DNA of 64,000 bases from Candidatus Zixiibacteriota bacterium (GCA_022614805.1 JAKEHY010000023.1:49983-113982), one strand, 5' to 3'. Positions 16,621-25,253 are shown, numbered from the stretch's first letter. The notes: generated by a model from the sequence alone, not told the origin. Made by a program: numbers and translations.

Positions 16621-17142
16621 TCAAGGTCGTCCATTGGTTTTTCGGAAGAAGGTTGCTCCGTAGAGCATCTTCGCCATCTCCGGGTCGGTTGACTTCCATA
16701 GCCCGGTGTTGTCTTCAACAATTAGTTCGTCCACCAATGGTTCCAGTTCTTTCAGCAATCCTACCGCCCGCGCGTGGGCAGTAAAACCTGTCTCCTCCAT
16801 GTAGGTTGGCAAAAAGCTGTGGCATCGCCAGTCATTTTCGCCAAACTTTCCGAAGATGAAAGTAAGCAGGGCGACGTCCCATTCCAAGTCAATGGCGACG
16901 CCCTTGAAGTAAGAGGGGACCTTACCATAAACCGAACCGCAACCTCTGCCCCATTTGTGGTAACAGCGTTTCAGACGGGAATAGACGTCCTCTTCGACCG
17001 AAGCCTGATTCTCGTCCCAACCCGGCTCAAATGGGAAGTCCGCCTTATAGGTTTTGTAATCTTCCTTCACGAAACGCTCGACTATCTTGTCTATCTTTTC
17101 CACGCTGTTCACGGATGCCCTATAATACAAAGACAGTTTCAT
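16621..17142 (-). CDS. unknown protein, copy 1 of a tandem triplet
   Basis: A 173-aa protein of unknown family. It shares a clear pattern with the two genes upstream on the same strand: an N-terminal YYRA/TALV segment with KID and YK-P/A, a central W-x-R-xC...Y, and the block FGKF-x-x-NDWRCHSFLPTY followed by LLKELEPLVDEL. The conserved WRCH suggests a functional or metal-binding site. There is no signal peptide or membrane segment. It has the longest C-terminal tail of the three. A duplication origin is visible in sequence; function is unknown. Confidence 0.7.
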   Translation of the reverse strand: MKLSLYYRASVNSVEKIDKIVERFVKEDYKTYKADFPFEPGWDENQASVEEDVYSRLKRCYHKWGRGCGSVYGKVPSYFKGVAIDLEWDVALLTFIFGKFGENDWRCHSFLPTYMEETGFTAHARAVGLLKELEPLVDELIVEDNTGLWKSTDPEMAKMLYGATFFRKTNGRP

Positions 17143-17197
17143 GTGAATCGATTAGTAAATTTGATTGAGGCCTGATGCCTGCAAAGTTCCGAGCATG

Positions 17198-17698
17198 TTA
17201 TGAGGGCTTTGCTGGTTTTAATTCTCTCAAATGCTTAGGAGTCCACAAGCCGGTAGTCTCTTCAACGTCTAAGCTGTCCACGAGGGGTTCCAACTCTTTC
17301 AAAAAACTAATTGCCGTTTCGTGGGCCTTGTAGTTCGTCTCTGCCAAGTAGGTTGGCAGATAGTTGTGGCAACGCCATTCGGCCTCGGAAAACCTCCCAA
17401 AGACGAAACTCAGCGAACCCGCAATGGGGTCGAGGTCCAACACTATTCCCCTGAAATGGCTTGGCGTCCTCCGGTATATGTGGCGGCAAGCCCTGGCCCA
17501 CTCATGATAGACGTTGCGGATGCAGGACTCCCGGTCAGCGCCGACTATGGGAGTGGTGTACGTAATCAATTCCGGGTCAAAAGGGAAATCCACTTTGAGC
17601 GGGTTATAGCGCTCCTGGTCGAAGTGTTTGATTACGTCGTCTATCTTTGCGGGGTTTCTCACGAATGCTCGGTAATAGATTGAAGGTCTCATGATCAT
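17198..17698 (-). CDS. unknown protein, copy 2 of a tandem triplet
   Basis: A 166-aa paralogue of the neighbours. Shared landmarks are SIYYRAFV, PAKIDDVIKHFDQERY, the block FGRFSEAEWRCHNYLPTYLAET and FLKELEPLVDSLDVEETTGLW. It is closest to copy 1, with which it also shares TTGLW near the C-terminus. A second ATG (Met3) is an equally likely start. The 43-55-bp gaps between the three copies suggest one transcript. Confidence 0.7.
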   Translation of the reverse strand: MIMRPSIYYRAFVRNPAKIDDVIKHFDQERYNPLKVDFPFDPELITYTTPIVGADRESCIRNVYHEWARACRHIYRRTPSHFRGIVLDLDPIAGSLSFVFGRFSEAEWRCHNYLPTYLAETNYKAHETAISFLKELEPLVDSLDVEETTGLWTPKHLRELKPAKPS

Positions 17699-17740
17699 TA
17701 GCGGGAAGGGTTCGAGGCCAGGCAGGTGAGGCCGACAAAC

Positions 17741-18187
17741 TTAACCTACGAAACTGTACTTTGCGTCCAGTTCATCCACGAAGGCTTCGAGTTGCCTGAG
17801 GAGACCGATTACCTCATAGTTAACGGCCGGTTCTCCGATTCCCGTCTGATAGGGGAAATATCCGTGGCAGCGCCATTCATTGTCCGCAAATTTGCCGAAC
17901 ACGAAGGCCAGCTTTTTTGGTGTGCCGTCCGGTTCCAGTATGATCCCTTTGCAGTAATTGGGCGCTCGGCCCTGGTAAACCTGGCGGCAGGCCTTCGACC
18001 ATTCCAAAAGGCCCTGTTTGAGCTTTAATTCAAAACTCTTTCCGTCCGGTGCTTGGACGCCGTTATCCGATTGTTCAAGCGAAAGTGCGACTTTCGCCGG
18101 CTTGTAGCGTGGCTGGTCAAAGTATTTAATCATCTGGTCAATCTTGCCCTCGTCCTTCACCAAGGCCGTGTAGTAAACTCCTTCCAT
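17741..18187 (-). CDS. unknown protein, copy 3 of a tandem triplet
   Basis: A 148-aa paralogue and the most diverged of the three. It retains YYTALVKDEGKIDQMIKYFD, the core FGKFADNEWRCHGYFPYQT and LLRQLEAFVDELD. It is the first of the triplet in the direction of transcription. The invariant E/DWRCH and the repeated KID/FDQ-RY elements are the strongest sign of a shared fold. No known family was recognised. Confidence 0.68.
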   Translation of the reverse strand: MEGVYYTALVKDEGKIDQMIKYFDQPRYKPAKVALSLEQSDNGVQAPDGKSFELKLKQGLLEWSKACRQVYQGRAPNYCKGIILEPDGTPKKLAFVFGKFADNEWRCHGYFPYQTGIGEPAVNYEVIGLLRQLEAFVDELDAKYSFVG

Positions 18188-18210
18188 AGCTCCTCATCAC
18201 CAATTTGCCG

Positions 18211-18621
18211 TCATTCTCCTCCGGTCAGCTCGTCAGCGGCATGGTTGAACAGTTTCGTCCGGTAGTCGATGGTTCCGCCGTCCGTGGATTGTTCCCGCCA
18301 GTAGTTGAGCATGACCTGGAGTTCCTTTTCAATCCTGTCCCGGTTCTGAATGAACCTGAGGTTGATTAGTCCGCCCTGCAGGATGGCAAGAGGGCAATAA
18401 TCAGGCTTTCGGTAGAAAGCCTCTTCGCAGGAAGGGCAGACCATGCAGCCGTGGCCTTGGTAGGCATTTTCACCGGCCCTTGGCCTGAATTGATTGATGA
18501 CGTTCCGGTATTTCTCATTCTCGGGTTCGTCATACCAGTCATGGGCATCACATAGTGTGAGCATTCCAGAGTTTTTCCCACAGCAGGGGCAAACCATTGA
18601 GGGGGCTTCATGTTCCACCAT
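18211..18621 (-). CDS. small zinc-finger protein
   Basis: A 136-aa protein with two CxxC pairs: CPCCGKNSGM near residue 11 and CPSCEEAFYRK near residue 62, with a further Cys-His environment (HDWYDE, GHGCMVC). It probably binds zinc. The C-terminal third is helical. Family unknown. It lies head-to-tail between the triplet and a 66-aa gene, all on the minus strand, within the DNA-metabolism block. Confidence 0.6.
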   Translation of the reverse strand: MVEHEAPSMVCPCCGKNSGMLTLCDAHDWYDEPENEKYRNVINQFRPRAGENAYQGHGCMVCPSCEEAFYRKPDYCPLAILQGGLINLRFIQNRDRIEKELQVMLNYWREQSTDGGTIDYRTKLFNHAADELTGGE

Positions 18622-18624
18622 ACC

Positions 18625-18825
18625 TCACTCGAGCTTTGAGTTTTTAAGCCACTCTTGAATGTAATCGTCGACCTCGTGCTTGGAGTCGAATATCTTGGCT
18701 TCGTGGACCTTGTATCTTCTTCCCGTGAGTTCGACTTCCTTTGGGTCATCAACCGGATATATCACCTCAATCTGGTAGCGGCCTTCAGACAGTTCGTAAA
18801 ACGCCAGGGTAAACTTTTCTTTCAT
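18625..18825 (-). CDS. small hypothetical protein
   Basis: A 66-aa acidic protein (MKEKFTLAFYELSEGRYQ, ending in DDYIQEWLKNSKLE). It resembles a small beta-alpha protein but has no recognised motif. It is 3 bp upstream of the zinc-finger gene and 17 bp downstream of the SSB-like gene, so it is probably translated from the same transcript. Confidence 0.5.
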   Translation of the reverse strand: MKEKFTLAFYELSEGRYQIEVIYPVDDPKEVELTGRRYKVHEAKIFDSKHEVDDYIQEWLKNSKLE

Positions 18826-18842
18826 TAAGGTCTCTCTTGCGC

Positions 18843-19412
18843 CTAAAACGGCAGGTCTTGTTCCTGGCCAGGGCCTGCCGGAGGGCCATCGGCCTGGCCT
18901 GACGTGGATTCTTCCGGGGTATCTGGCCCTTCCTTTTCCTTCCTTTTCTTCTTCCGGCCCAAGTTGAGCACGTATTTCTCGAAGGTCTTGGAGAGGTCAA
19001 TGGTGTATTTGGCCATGTCTTCCAAATCCATTTCTCCTTGGTTCGCTGCCGTGACTATGGAGGTGGCCGACCTTAGACAGCTAAGCCGGGCGATTTGGCG
19101 GTTCTTTCGGGTGTCGTATTCCAGAAAAGCGTCGATGTCGTCCTCGCTGGTCGGTGCGCCCTCCTTACCGTCCCCATTAGGCGGTCTCTCCTTGGCCGGT
19201 TCGATTAGTTCGATGTCCCTTAAGTTGGCGAATTTTCCGTTAATCTCGTAGGTGAATTGTATCTTGTCCCCCACGTGGTAGGTCTTAATGAACTCCTTGT
19301 CCCAGGCGCTGTAGATCTGCCCGTCGATGGTTACGGTCGCGTATCTCTTCCCTCTTCGGGAAAACTTTACCTCGATGTCCTCGATTTGCCCGATGACAAT
19401 GTCTTCCATCAA
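18843..19412 (-). CDS. OB-fold protein with SSB-like C-terminal tip
   Basis: A 189-aa protein. The N-terminal ~75 residues are beta-rich (IGQIEDIEVKFSRRGKRYAT, VGDKIQFTYEINGKFANLRD) and look like an OB fold. The middle holds a helical segment and a basic run (RKKKRKEKEG). The C-terminus is a Gly/Pro-rich linker ending in EQDLPF, very like the acidic-Pro-Phe tip by which bacterial SSB recruits partners. It may be a divergent single-strand DNA-binding protein serving the element's replication. A TGCGAATTGTGC motif lies ~55 bp upstream of its start. The OB assignment is by pattern only. Confidence 0.6.
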   Translation of the reverse strand: MMEDIVIGQIEDIEVKFSRRGKRYATVTIDGQIYSAWDKEFIKTYHVGDKIQFTYEINGKFANLRDIELIEPAKERPPNGDGKEGAPTSEDDIDAFLEYDTRKNRQIARLSCLRSATSIVTAANQGEMDLEDMAKYTIDLSKTFEKYVLNLGRKKKRKEKEGPDTPEESTSGQADGPPAGPGQEQDLPF

Positions 19413-19465
19413 ACCACCCGTAGATGGTTTGAGAGGGGATTCTTAAAAGGGTAGGTCGGGCGTAT

Positions 19466-19477
19466 TGCGAATTGTGC
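19466..19477 (+). promoter_or_regulatory. TGCGAATTGTGC motif, site A
   Basis: Exact copy of a 12-bp near-palindrome found repeatedly between 19.4 and 26.7 kb. It lies 54 bp upstream of the SSB-like gene start (minus strand). Confidence 0.45.
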
Positions 19478-19505
19478 CGGTCAGGCAGCGTTCAGATACG
19501 CCATG

Positions 19506-19931
19506 CTATCGACCGTAGAGGTCTGATAAGGATTCAACCCTAAATATCTTCTTTAGCGCCTGGGAAGTGGAGAGGAAGCAATGCTCGTTAAGGTAGAACT
19601 CCGACAACTGAATCCGGGTAAGCCGGCCAACTCCTCTTGCCGAATTCTCTATTGGTTTGATGGTCTTAACTTCTTTCAGCACGCCCCTGTTGGCCAAGTA
19701 CTTTAACTGCCCCCTAACCTTCCAGTAGCTTTCCGGGAGGCCGGAGCGGGCGAGCTGTCGGAGGTACCAGGTCACGGAGGGGCTGTTTGACACCAAGAAG
19801 CCGTTCTTTAACAGGACGTAGTTCTTCAATCCGAACAGCGCCAGATACGGCCTTAGCCGCGACCTTCTTGGCGACAAAACCCTTTCCAGATATTTCACCT
19901 GCGCTTCAAATTCTAACCGCTTCCAATTCAT
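19506..19931 (-). CDS. unknown protein, possibly DNA-binding
   Basis: A 141-aa basic protein starting at ATG 19931 (MNWKRLEFE). The frame extends 11 codons further upstream, but the family-like hydrophobic/basic pattern begins at the chosen start. The segment YLRQLARSGLPESYWKVRGQL with KYLANRGVLKEVK resembles a winged-helix core, which would fit DNA binding. No family is recognised. It lies between the helicase gene and the SSB-like gene. Confidence 0.45.
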   Translation of the reverse strand: MNWKRLEFEAQVKYLERVLSPRRSRLRPYLALFGLKNYVLLKNGFLVSNSPSVTWYLRQLARSGLPESYWKVRGQLKYLANRGVLKEVKTIKPIENSARGVGRLTRIQLSEFYLNEHCFLSTSQALKKIFRVESLSDLYGR

Positions 19932-19960
19932 GACTACACCAAGGGGGTCCCGCAATAGAG

Positions 19961-19974
19961 GCACAATTGTACGC
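19961..19974 (-). promoter_or_regulatory. TGCGAATTGTGC-like motif, site B (reverse)
   Basis: GCACAATTGTACGC, whose reverse complement matches the 12-bp motif in its AATTGTGC half. It lies ~30 bp upstream of the ATG at 19931. Confidence 0.35.
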
Positions 19975-20114
19975 CGTAAGCGAGGTCATCTCTCGACACT
20001 TCGTGCTTCACGAGACATAGAGGGCAAATCAATACGACCGATTGAACCTCCGAGCGGTAAATGCCCATATTTCCGGATTGAACTGGATGCGTATAAAAAC
20101 TTGGCATTCGCAGG

Positions 20115-20126
20115 TGCGAATTGTGC
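20115..20126 (+). promoter_or_regulatory. TGCGAATTGTGC motif, site C
   Basis: Second exact copy of the 12-bp motif, between the helicase gene end and the 141-aa gene. A TATA-like GTATAAAAAC lies just before it (20092-20101). Confidence 0.45.
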
Positions 20127-20193
20127 GCTTGGAGTTCGAAGTTGTAAGGCAGTCAATTGATTCTAAACCTGATTAGGAGACGCAGCGTTCGAT

Positions 20194-22257
20194 TCAAAAA
20201 CCGGGTAGCAGGAGCTGATTTGGGTCGTATCGTGCCTTTTTCCGGGTTCTCCTCGTGAGATAGCTGGCGGGATTGACGTAAAAGAGCTTGTTCTGGACTA
20301 TTTCTTCCTTTGGGGCCGGGACGTTGGATTTATTCAGCTTTGACCATACCTGCTCAACGCCGTCGATTTCCAGGCCTTCGAGAAGGGCCTTTGCCATCTC
20401 CGTGCTCACGTCTTCTCCGGCGGTCATTGCCAGCAGGCCCTCTTCCGAGAATTTGCCCTCTATGGCGAGGGAGGCCTCGAGCTTCGAGCCCATGAGCTGC
20501 AGGGCTTTCTCCTGCATGGTGGATTCGTAAAAAAGGTAATAGACCTTCACGTCTTTGTCCTGACCGATTCGCCACGACCTCCGCGAGGCCTGTCTCAAGG
20601 TGAAAACGCTGTATCCGGTCTGGTAAAACACCAAGGTCGGGAAATCGTAGAGGTCTAAGCCGGTCTGAACCAGCTTGGGGTTCGCCAGAACCACCTGAAC
20701 GCCGGATTTCACTTTATCGTGAATCCAATCCTCCCTTGCCTCCGGGTCCACGGAATACCTTAAAATGTCGGTATTGATGCCCTCGTCAAAGAGGAGCCGC
20801 TCAAGCCTTGAGGTTACGTCTTTTAGGCCGGTGTACTGGCAATAGGTAAAGACCTTCCTGCCTTGCGAAACCTCTCCTTTTACCAGGTCAATGAGCTTCC
20901 GCTCTTTGTTATAGACCTTGTCCTTGGGAAGGTTTATGGGGGTTGCCACGACCTTCTCGGTCTGAGGGAACAGTATCGGCCCGTTGTCAAACGGCCTGTC
21001 AGGATAGGCAAGCAGGGCGTTCAGGTAGGTGCTGAGCAGGGCCTTGCTTCCCCGGCTGAGGGCGGACTTAACGGCTGCGGACAGCGTGTCTTGAAGCGCT
21101 CCGTAAGCATCCTGAAGCTCCTCGTCCATGCTGATCCGGATGACCTCCTCTGAAATCGGGGGCAGGTCTGGGGCAATGTCTTCCAGGGACAAAAACACGG
21201 TTTTGTCAAGCAGGTGTTTTGAGAATATCATGGGGGAGATGCCCGGCTTGCGCTTCAGGATTGAATATTTTCTCTTCCCTTTCGAACAGAGGTTGTCCTC
21301 TGGACGGGACTTGGTAATCCTCTCCAGCACCCCGTATTTTGCCATCCATTTGGAAACCTCCTCGTACTCGATGTCCTCCCGTTTGATGGTGTGTGGGGAA
21401 AGTCGGTAAAGTACGTAGTAGATGTCATCGGCATATCCCCCAAGCAGGGTCCCGGTAAGCGCTACCGTTTTACCGCAGGCGCTTGACAAAGCCCCGAAAG
21501 AATTTCCCTGAGCACTTGCGCCACCCTTCAGCTCGTGCACCTCGTCGGCAACGAAGAAGTCGAAATAGCCCTTAAGGTATTTCTTTATGTAATCAGACAG
21601 CGCGTATCTCCTCATCTTGCACCCGTCCGCCTCCCACAGAGGGGCATCGCATGCGGGACACCATCTCTTGCTGCTTTTAAAGTACTCTTCTGTTGCCGGC
21701 GTTTCGTCCTTGTCAAGAATTTGACCAAAGCAGTCCGGGCAGTGGTAATTGCCGTTTTTGCTGAGAACGGCGGGTTTCCAAGCGTAACCGAGCTTGGCCC
21801 TGTCCTTGCTCACGATGACGTATTCGGGATGGTCCGGCTGATTCGTATCCAGAGAGAGGAGGTCCTTTAAATGTCGCACGATGTTTGCCTCTGCGTCGGG
21901 AATCGTCTCCAGAATCTCCCGCTGCCATTTCTTCACCAGGTGGCCCGGGCACATGACCAGAGTCCTCGCGGGTCTTCCGTCGTTGTTATAGACGTAGGGG
22001 ACGGAGGCCCCTATGAGGGACTTGCCGCAGCCCATCTCGCCTACCACGATAGCCGAATCGTAATCCCGGAGAAGATTTGAAAGCCCCATGATGGCGTCAC
22101 CTTGGGCCTGGTATGGTTTCCTCAAGAGCGTGTGCAGTTTCCCGTCCCACTTGTCTCCGGGGTTGAAAATGGGTTCAGCGGTTTGTTTAATCTTTTCGAC
22201 AAGCGTGGCTCCGTACGTCCTCAAATAGTCCGTCACGTCCTTTATTTCACCGAGCAT
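20194..22257 (-). CDS. SNF2-type helicase with zinc-binding insertion
   Basis: A 687-aa SF2 ATPase. Walker A is GEMGCGKS (~74-81), the DEAH-like box is ADEVHEL (~238) and motif III is ALTGTL. The C-terminal lobe has VFTYCQYTG, the VVLANPKLVQTGLDL motif, and RQASRRSWRIGQ, the SNF2 motif VI. Four cysteines (CPDCFG, CPACDAPLW, ~170-206) form an inserted zinc site. Such helicases are common on plasmids and integrative elements beside a DUF6094 methyltransferase, as here. It probably remodels DNA during replication or transfer of the element. Confidence 0.85.
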   Translation of the reverse strand: MLGEIKDVTDYLRTYGATLVEKIKQTAEPIFNPGDKWDGKLHTLLRKPYQAQGDAIMGLSNLLRDYDSAIVVGEMGCGKSLIGASVPYVYNNDGRPARTLVMCPGHLVKKWQREILETIPDAEANIVRHLKDLLSLDTNQPDHPEYVIVSKDRAKLGYAWKPAVLSKNGNYHCPDCFGQILDKDETPATEEYFKSSKRWCPACDAPLWEADGCKMRRYALSDYIKKYLKGYFDFFVADEVHELKGGASAQGNSFGALSSACGKTVALTGTLLGGYADDIYYVLYRLSPHTIKREDIEYEEVSKWMAKYGVLERITKSRPEDNLCSKGKRKYSILKRKPGISPMIFSKHLLDKTVFLSLEDIAPDLPPISEEVIRISMDEELQDAYGALQDTLSAAVKSALSRGSKALLSTYLNALLAYPDRPFDNGPILFPQTEKVVATPINLPKDKVYNKERKLIDLVKGEVSQGRKVFTYCQYTGLKDVTSRLERLLFDEGINTDILRYSVDPEAREDWIHDKVKSGVQVVLANPKLVQTGLDLYDFPTLVFYQTGYSVFTLRQASRRSWRIGQDKDVKVYYLFYESTMQEKALQLMGSKLEASLAIEGKFSEEGLLAMTAGEDVSTEMAKALLEGLEIDGVEQVWSKLNKSNVPAPKEEIVQNKLFYVNPASYLTRRTRKKARYDPNQLLLPGF

Positions 22258-22265
22258 TCAAACCC

Positions 22266-22820
22266 CTAAAACTCTATTTCGCCATTCCTGATCCCTTCCG
22301 AGATGAAGGCATCCAGCTCCTCCTCCCTGACGGAAAGCCTTATCACCCTCCTGGAGCCCAAAAGCTCGTCCAGGCACTTTTCCCGACGAATTTTCCCGTA
22401 TAGCCACTCAGACCACTCCGGAATCAAGGGAACCGAGTAATCCCCCCTGACGGAATTGTAGACCAGTGCCGGCGCGTCTTCATCCCTGTCAACGTAAAGC
22501 AGTTTATCTCCATTGTAAGAGGCCTTAAAGAAAACGTCTGCAAGCACGATTTGATGCAGGAGGTTGTTTCCCAACGTGGTACCGAGGATTCGGTATCGAT
22601 GGGAGAAGTCCTGCCGGACCGACGTGTTCTTGCGCCCGATTATCCGGATTTCCCTGCCGGTGACCAGAGCCGCCGTTATCGCCTTGACCTTAGCCTCATA
22701 ACCGGCAACGGACATCAGATAAAGGCGGGACTCTTGGTCATAAGCGTATCCGTCCGTGTAAGCCTCGACATCCACCCCCTTCCAGTGCTCGGCATACTTT
22801 ACCTTCTCGAGCATGAACAT
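22266..22820 (-). CDS. hypothetical protein between helicase and methyltransferase
   Basis: A ~184-aa protein with no recognised domain. It is mixed alpha/beta, with no membrane segment (YAEHWKGVDVEAYTDGYAYD, then VVRLSVREEELDAFISEG-like charged helices near the end). Its start overlaps the stop of the DUF6094 gene (TGATG), and the helicase start follows 8 bp after its stop. The three are clearly one translational unit. The conserved linkage suggests a shared role with the helicase and methyltransferase. Confidence 0.6.
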   Translation of the reverse strand: MFMLEKVKYAEHWKGVDVEAYTDGYAYDQESRLYLMSVAGYEAKVKAITAALVTGREIRIIGRKNTSVRQDFSHRYRILGTTLGNNLLHQIVLADVFFKASYNGDKLLYVDRDEDAPALVYNSVRGDYSVPLIPEWSEWLYGKIRREKCLDELLGSRRVIRLSVREEELDAFISEGIRNGEIEF

Positions 22821-23842
22821 CACATTAGGGTCAGAATGTCTCCATCTCTCTTCAGGACCTTAATGGACACCTTGTAACTCTCGACCTCCCGTTCGACCAA
22901 CGTGTTCCCCTCGTACTCCTCGAACTTGGAGCTGACCTTTTCCACTTTGCCCCTCACGATGTGCTTGTCCGGGCCGTCGGCGACCACGCCGTCAAGGCAT
23001 CCGTTGGCAAGGAGCAATCCGATGTGGCCCCTGTGCAGGGGGAGGGGAGGCCGGCCCATGTAGCCGTCCGTTGCTTCGGCGTTTTCAATCATTTTCTTCC
23101 ACAGGATTGAAGATTCCAGTTCCCTCTCCAACTCCTCCTCGTCAATCAGGGAGGAGCGAAACAACTGAACCGGACCTGAAGGGGGAAGTTTGTAAATTGG
23201 TTCGTCCAAATACGGAATTTCCGGGAGTGCACGGCCTGGAATGGCTCGCAATCTTTCATATTCATCATCGTCCAGAGCCGCTTCCTGTTTTTTGGTTCCG
23301 AACAGAACGATTTGTCCGAAGGTCTCATACTCCTCGTCCGGGAATCGGAACACGTTGAACTTCTCGATTCGATAGGAGAGTATCTTGGCAACGTCATCGT
23401 TGAGCCGTTCCTGAGGAATCAGGTAAACCATCAGGCCAGCCGGCTGGAGATATTTCACGGTGCTTTTGAGGAAAGTTTTCTCTTTCCTTTCTCCCGCATT
23501 GACGCTATCCCAATCGTAAGGTGGATTCAGGTAAAGGCAGGCAAAGGCGCCGTTGCTGATTCTGGCATCCTCGTAACTGCCTCGGATGACGTGGTCGAGA
23601 TTCTTCTTTGCTCGTTTTGCCCTGTGCTGGTCCAACTCGATGCCATAAGTTGTTGCCTTGGCGTCACCCTTCAGTTTTTTCAGTGCCAACCCTTCCCCAC
23701 AGCAGGGGTCTAAAAGATTTACGTTGTCGTCGGGAAAACCGATGTAAGACCTTATTCTTTCAACCACCGTTTTGGGCGTCGGGTAATAGCCCATCTTGAT
23801 TGCTGCTTCGGGTCTCATGCTGATTGAATCAGCCAAAAGCAT
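22820..23842 (-). CDS. DUF6094-type N6-adenine DNA methyltransferase
   Basis: A 340-aa class I methyltransferase. The N-terminal MGYYPTPKTVVERIRSYIG leads to the SAM motif LLDPCCGEGLALKKL (~45) and the catalytic NPPYDWD (~104). This arrangement matches DUF6094 proteins found on integrative elements and plasmids. It may methylate element DNA to protect it or mark replication. It heads a three-gene unit with the hypothetical protein and the SNF2 helicase. It could instead act on the element as an anti-restriction modification; no target is visible. Confidence 0.8.
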   Translation of the reverse strand: MLLADSISMRPEAAIKMGYYPTPKTVVERIRSYIGFPDDNVNLLDPCCGEGLALKKLKGDAKATTYGIELDQHRAKRAKKNLDHVIRGSYEDARISNGAFACLYLNPPYDWDSVNAGERKEKTFLKSTVKYLQPAGLMVYLIPQERLNDDVAKILSYRIEKFNVFRFPDEEYETFGQIVLFGTKKQEAALDDDEYERLRAIPGRALPEIPYLDEPIYKLPPSGPVQLFRSSLIDEEELERELESSILWKKMIENAEATDGYMGRPPLPLHRGHIGLLLANGCLDGVVADGPDKHIVRGKVEKVSSKFEEYEGNTLVEREVESYKVSIKVLKRDGDILTLM

Positions 23843-23900
23843 AGTTATCGTTACTAAAAGAGCGTGCCGTTTATGCTGGAAGGGTTGGGTGGTAGCCGAG

Positions 23901-23919
23901 TTCTTGTCGAATACAAGAA
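23901..23919. other. inverted repeat between integrase 2 and the methyltransferase gene
   Basis: TTCTTGT (23901-23907) and ACAAGAA (23913-23919) around CGAAT. It lies in the 163-bp gap upstream of the DUF6094 gene, so it could be an operator or a weak terminator after integrase 2. Confidence 0.35.
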
Positions 23920-24005
23920 GAATAGTTGGTAGTTAAGGGGAAGGCCTGCTAAGGGAGAAGAAAGCTAAACAGATTGCCCGAGAACGATGCGGGTTGTACC
24001 TTCGT

Positions 24006-25232
24006 TTACGAAAGAACGGACTGCAACTGCTTTAAGCGCTTTTGGAATTCGGGATCAGAGTCCTTCAATTCCTGGAGCCGTGTCTGAATAACCTTGTCCT
24101 TTAACCCCACCGTCATCAACTCGTCAAACGCCTGCCTCTTGGAATCGAGGTCGAGAAGGGTCTTCAATTCCAGAGCCGAGGCGCATTTGCCGCAAAAAGA
24201 AAAGTCGGGAGGGTTTATCCATTCGCACTTTTCGCATTTTTTGGGTTTGAGGACGGCCTCCGGAGATTTGTCCTTCTCCCTCAAGCCGTAAAGGCCAAGA
24301 ATCGCATTATCCACGTCCCTCCCTGAAAGGTGAACGTAGATAGACGCCATGTCGGAACCCTGAGTCCATCCAAAGAATTCTTTCATCTGGGCCTCGGTTA
24401 AATACTGTGCTAACTGAGTTGCCCTACTGTGTCTAAAAAGGTGGGGATGAATCCGCTTCCGAATTCCGGCTTTCCGGCCCGCGGACTTTAAAACCTTGAG
24501 TGCTCCGCTGTAGCCGATAAACTCAAACTGTTTGTTTCTACCATCCTTGAGCCAAAGCGGAAAATCGGGGTTTTTGGAAGCCGGATGCATTTGAAGCCAG
24601 TTAACGAGCGCCGGACAGGAGGCTATTAAGCGGACTCGGCGCATACCGGTTTTGCCAGAAACGATGATGAAAGCACCATACTTGTCAAATTGAACGTGCT
24701 TTACTTTCAATGTCAGGATTTCGCCTATTCTGCAGCCGCTCTCGTAAAGGACATGTATTAGCGCCCGGTCTCGGGAGTGGCCGGCAGCTTGAATCATTCG
24801 CTTTACCTCTTCCTCGGTCAATAACTCATCGGGTAGCAGGTGACTGTTATTTTTTCGCGTCGTTTTAATCCAGCGAACCTCTTCAGGATACGTGTCGCCA
24901 CCCCTCAGCCATCTGAAAAACCTCTTCAGGGTTATGCGGTAATCCCTTTTAGTCCATTCGGAATGGTCGCTCCTTTCTAAGCGGGTTAAATACCTTATGA
25001 GGTCATCTTTTACAAGCTTGTCAAAATCTTTGCCAGTTTCTTGGGCGATGCGAAACAGAATCGTAACGTATTTAATGATTCTGACCTGGCTCAACCCTTC
25101 GCTAAAGCACGCATCGTGATACCTTAGAATCAGCATTTTATTCTCGGCCGAAAGGTTCGGGGAACTTCTAACTCGCCCTAATAACGCCTCAATTTGTTTC
25201 TCGTAATTCTTCAGCTGGATCTCGTCTTTCAC
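24006..25232 (-). CDS. tyrosine recombinase with C-terminal zinc ribbon (archaeal style)
   Basis: A 408-aa site-specific recombinase. The N-terminal SAM-like core-binding domain spans ~10-120. Catalytic residues are Arg in ESGCRIGEILTL (~170), HPHLFRHSRAT (~262-272), a Trp in the usual His position (FFGWTQGSDMAS) and Tyr in SIYVHLSG (~297). A four-cysteine ribbon, CEKCEWINPPDFSFCGKC, follows at ~335-352. This recombinase-plus-ribbon layout with SGRDVDNAIL is typical of archaeal integrases. It lies 30-55 kb from the element ends, so it is more likely a resolvase, an inverting enzyme or the integrase of a nested older element than the enzyme for the tRNA-Thr site. Confidence 0.85.
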   Translation of the reverse strand: MKDEIQLKNYEKQIEALLGRVRSSPNLSAENKMLILRYHDACFSEGLSQVRIIKYVTILFRIAQETGKDFDKLVKDDLIRYLTRLERSDHSEWTKRDYRITLKRFFRWLRGGDTYPEEVRWIKTTRKNNSHLLPDELLTEEEVKRMIQAAGHSRDRALIHVLYESGCRIGEILTLKVKHVQFDKYGAFIIVSGKTGMRRVRLIASCPALVNWLQMHPASKNPDFPLWLKDGRNKQFEFIGYSGALKVLKSAGRKAGIRKRIHPHLFRHSRATQLAQYLTEAQMKEFFGWTQGSDMASIYVHLSGRDVDNAILGLYGLREKDKSPEAVLKPKKCEKCEWINPPDFSFCGKCASALELKTLLDLDSKRQAFDELMTVGLKDKVIQTRLQELKDSDPEFQKRLKQLQSVLS

Positions 25233-25253
25233 CTACATTATTTCGCGCAAGGG

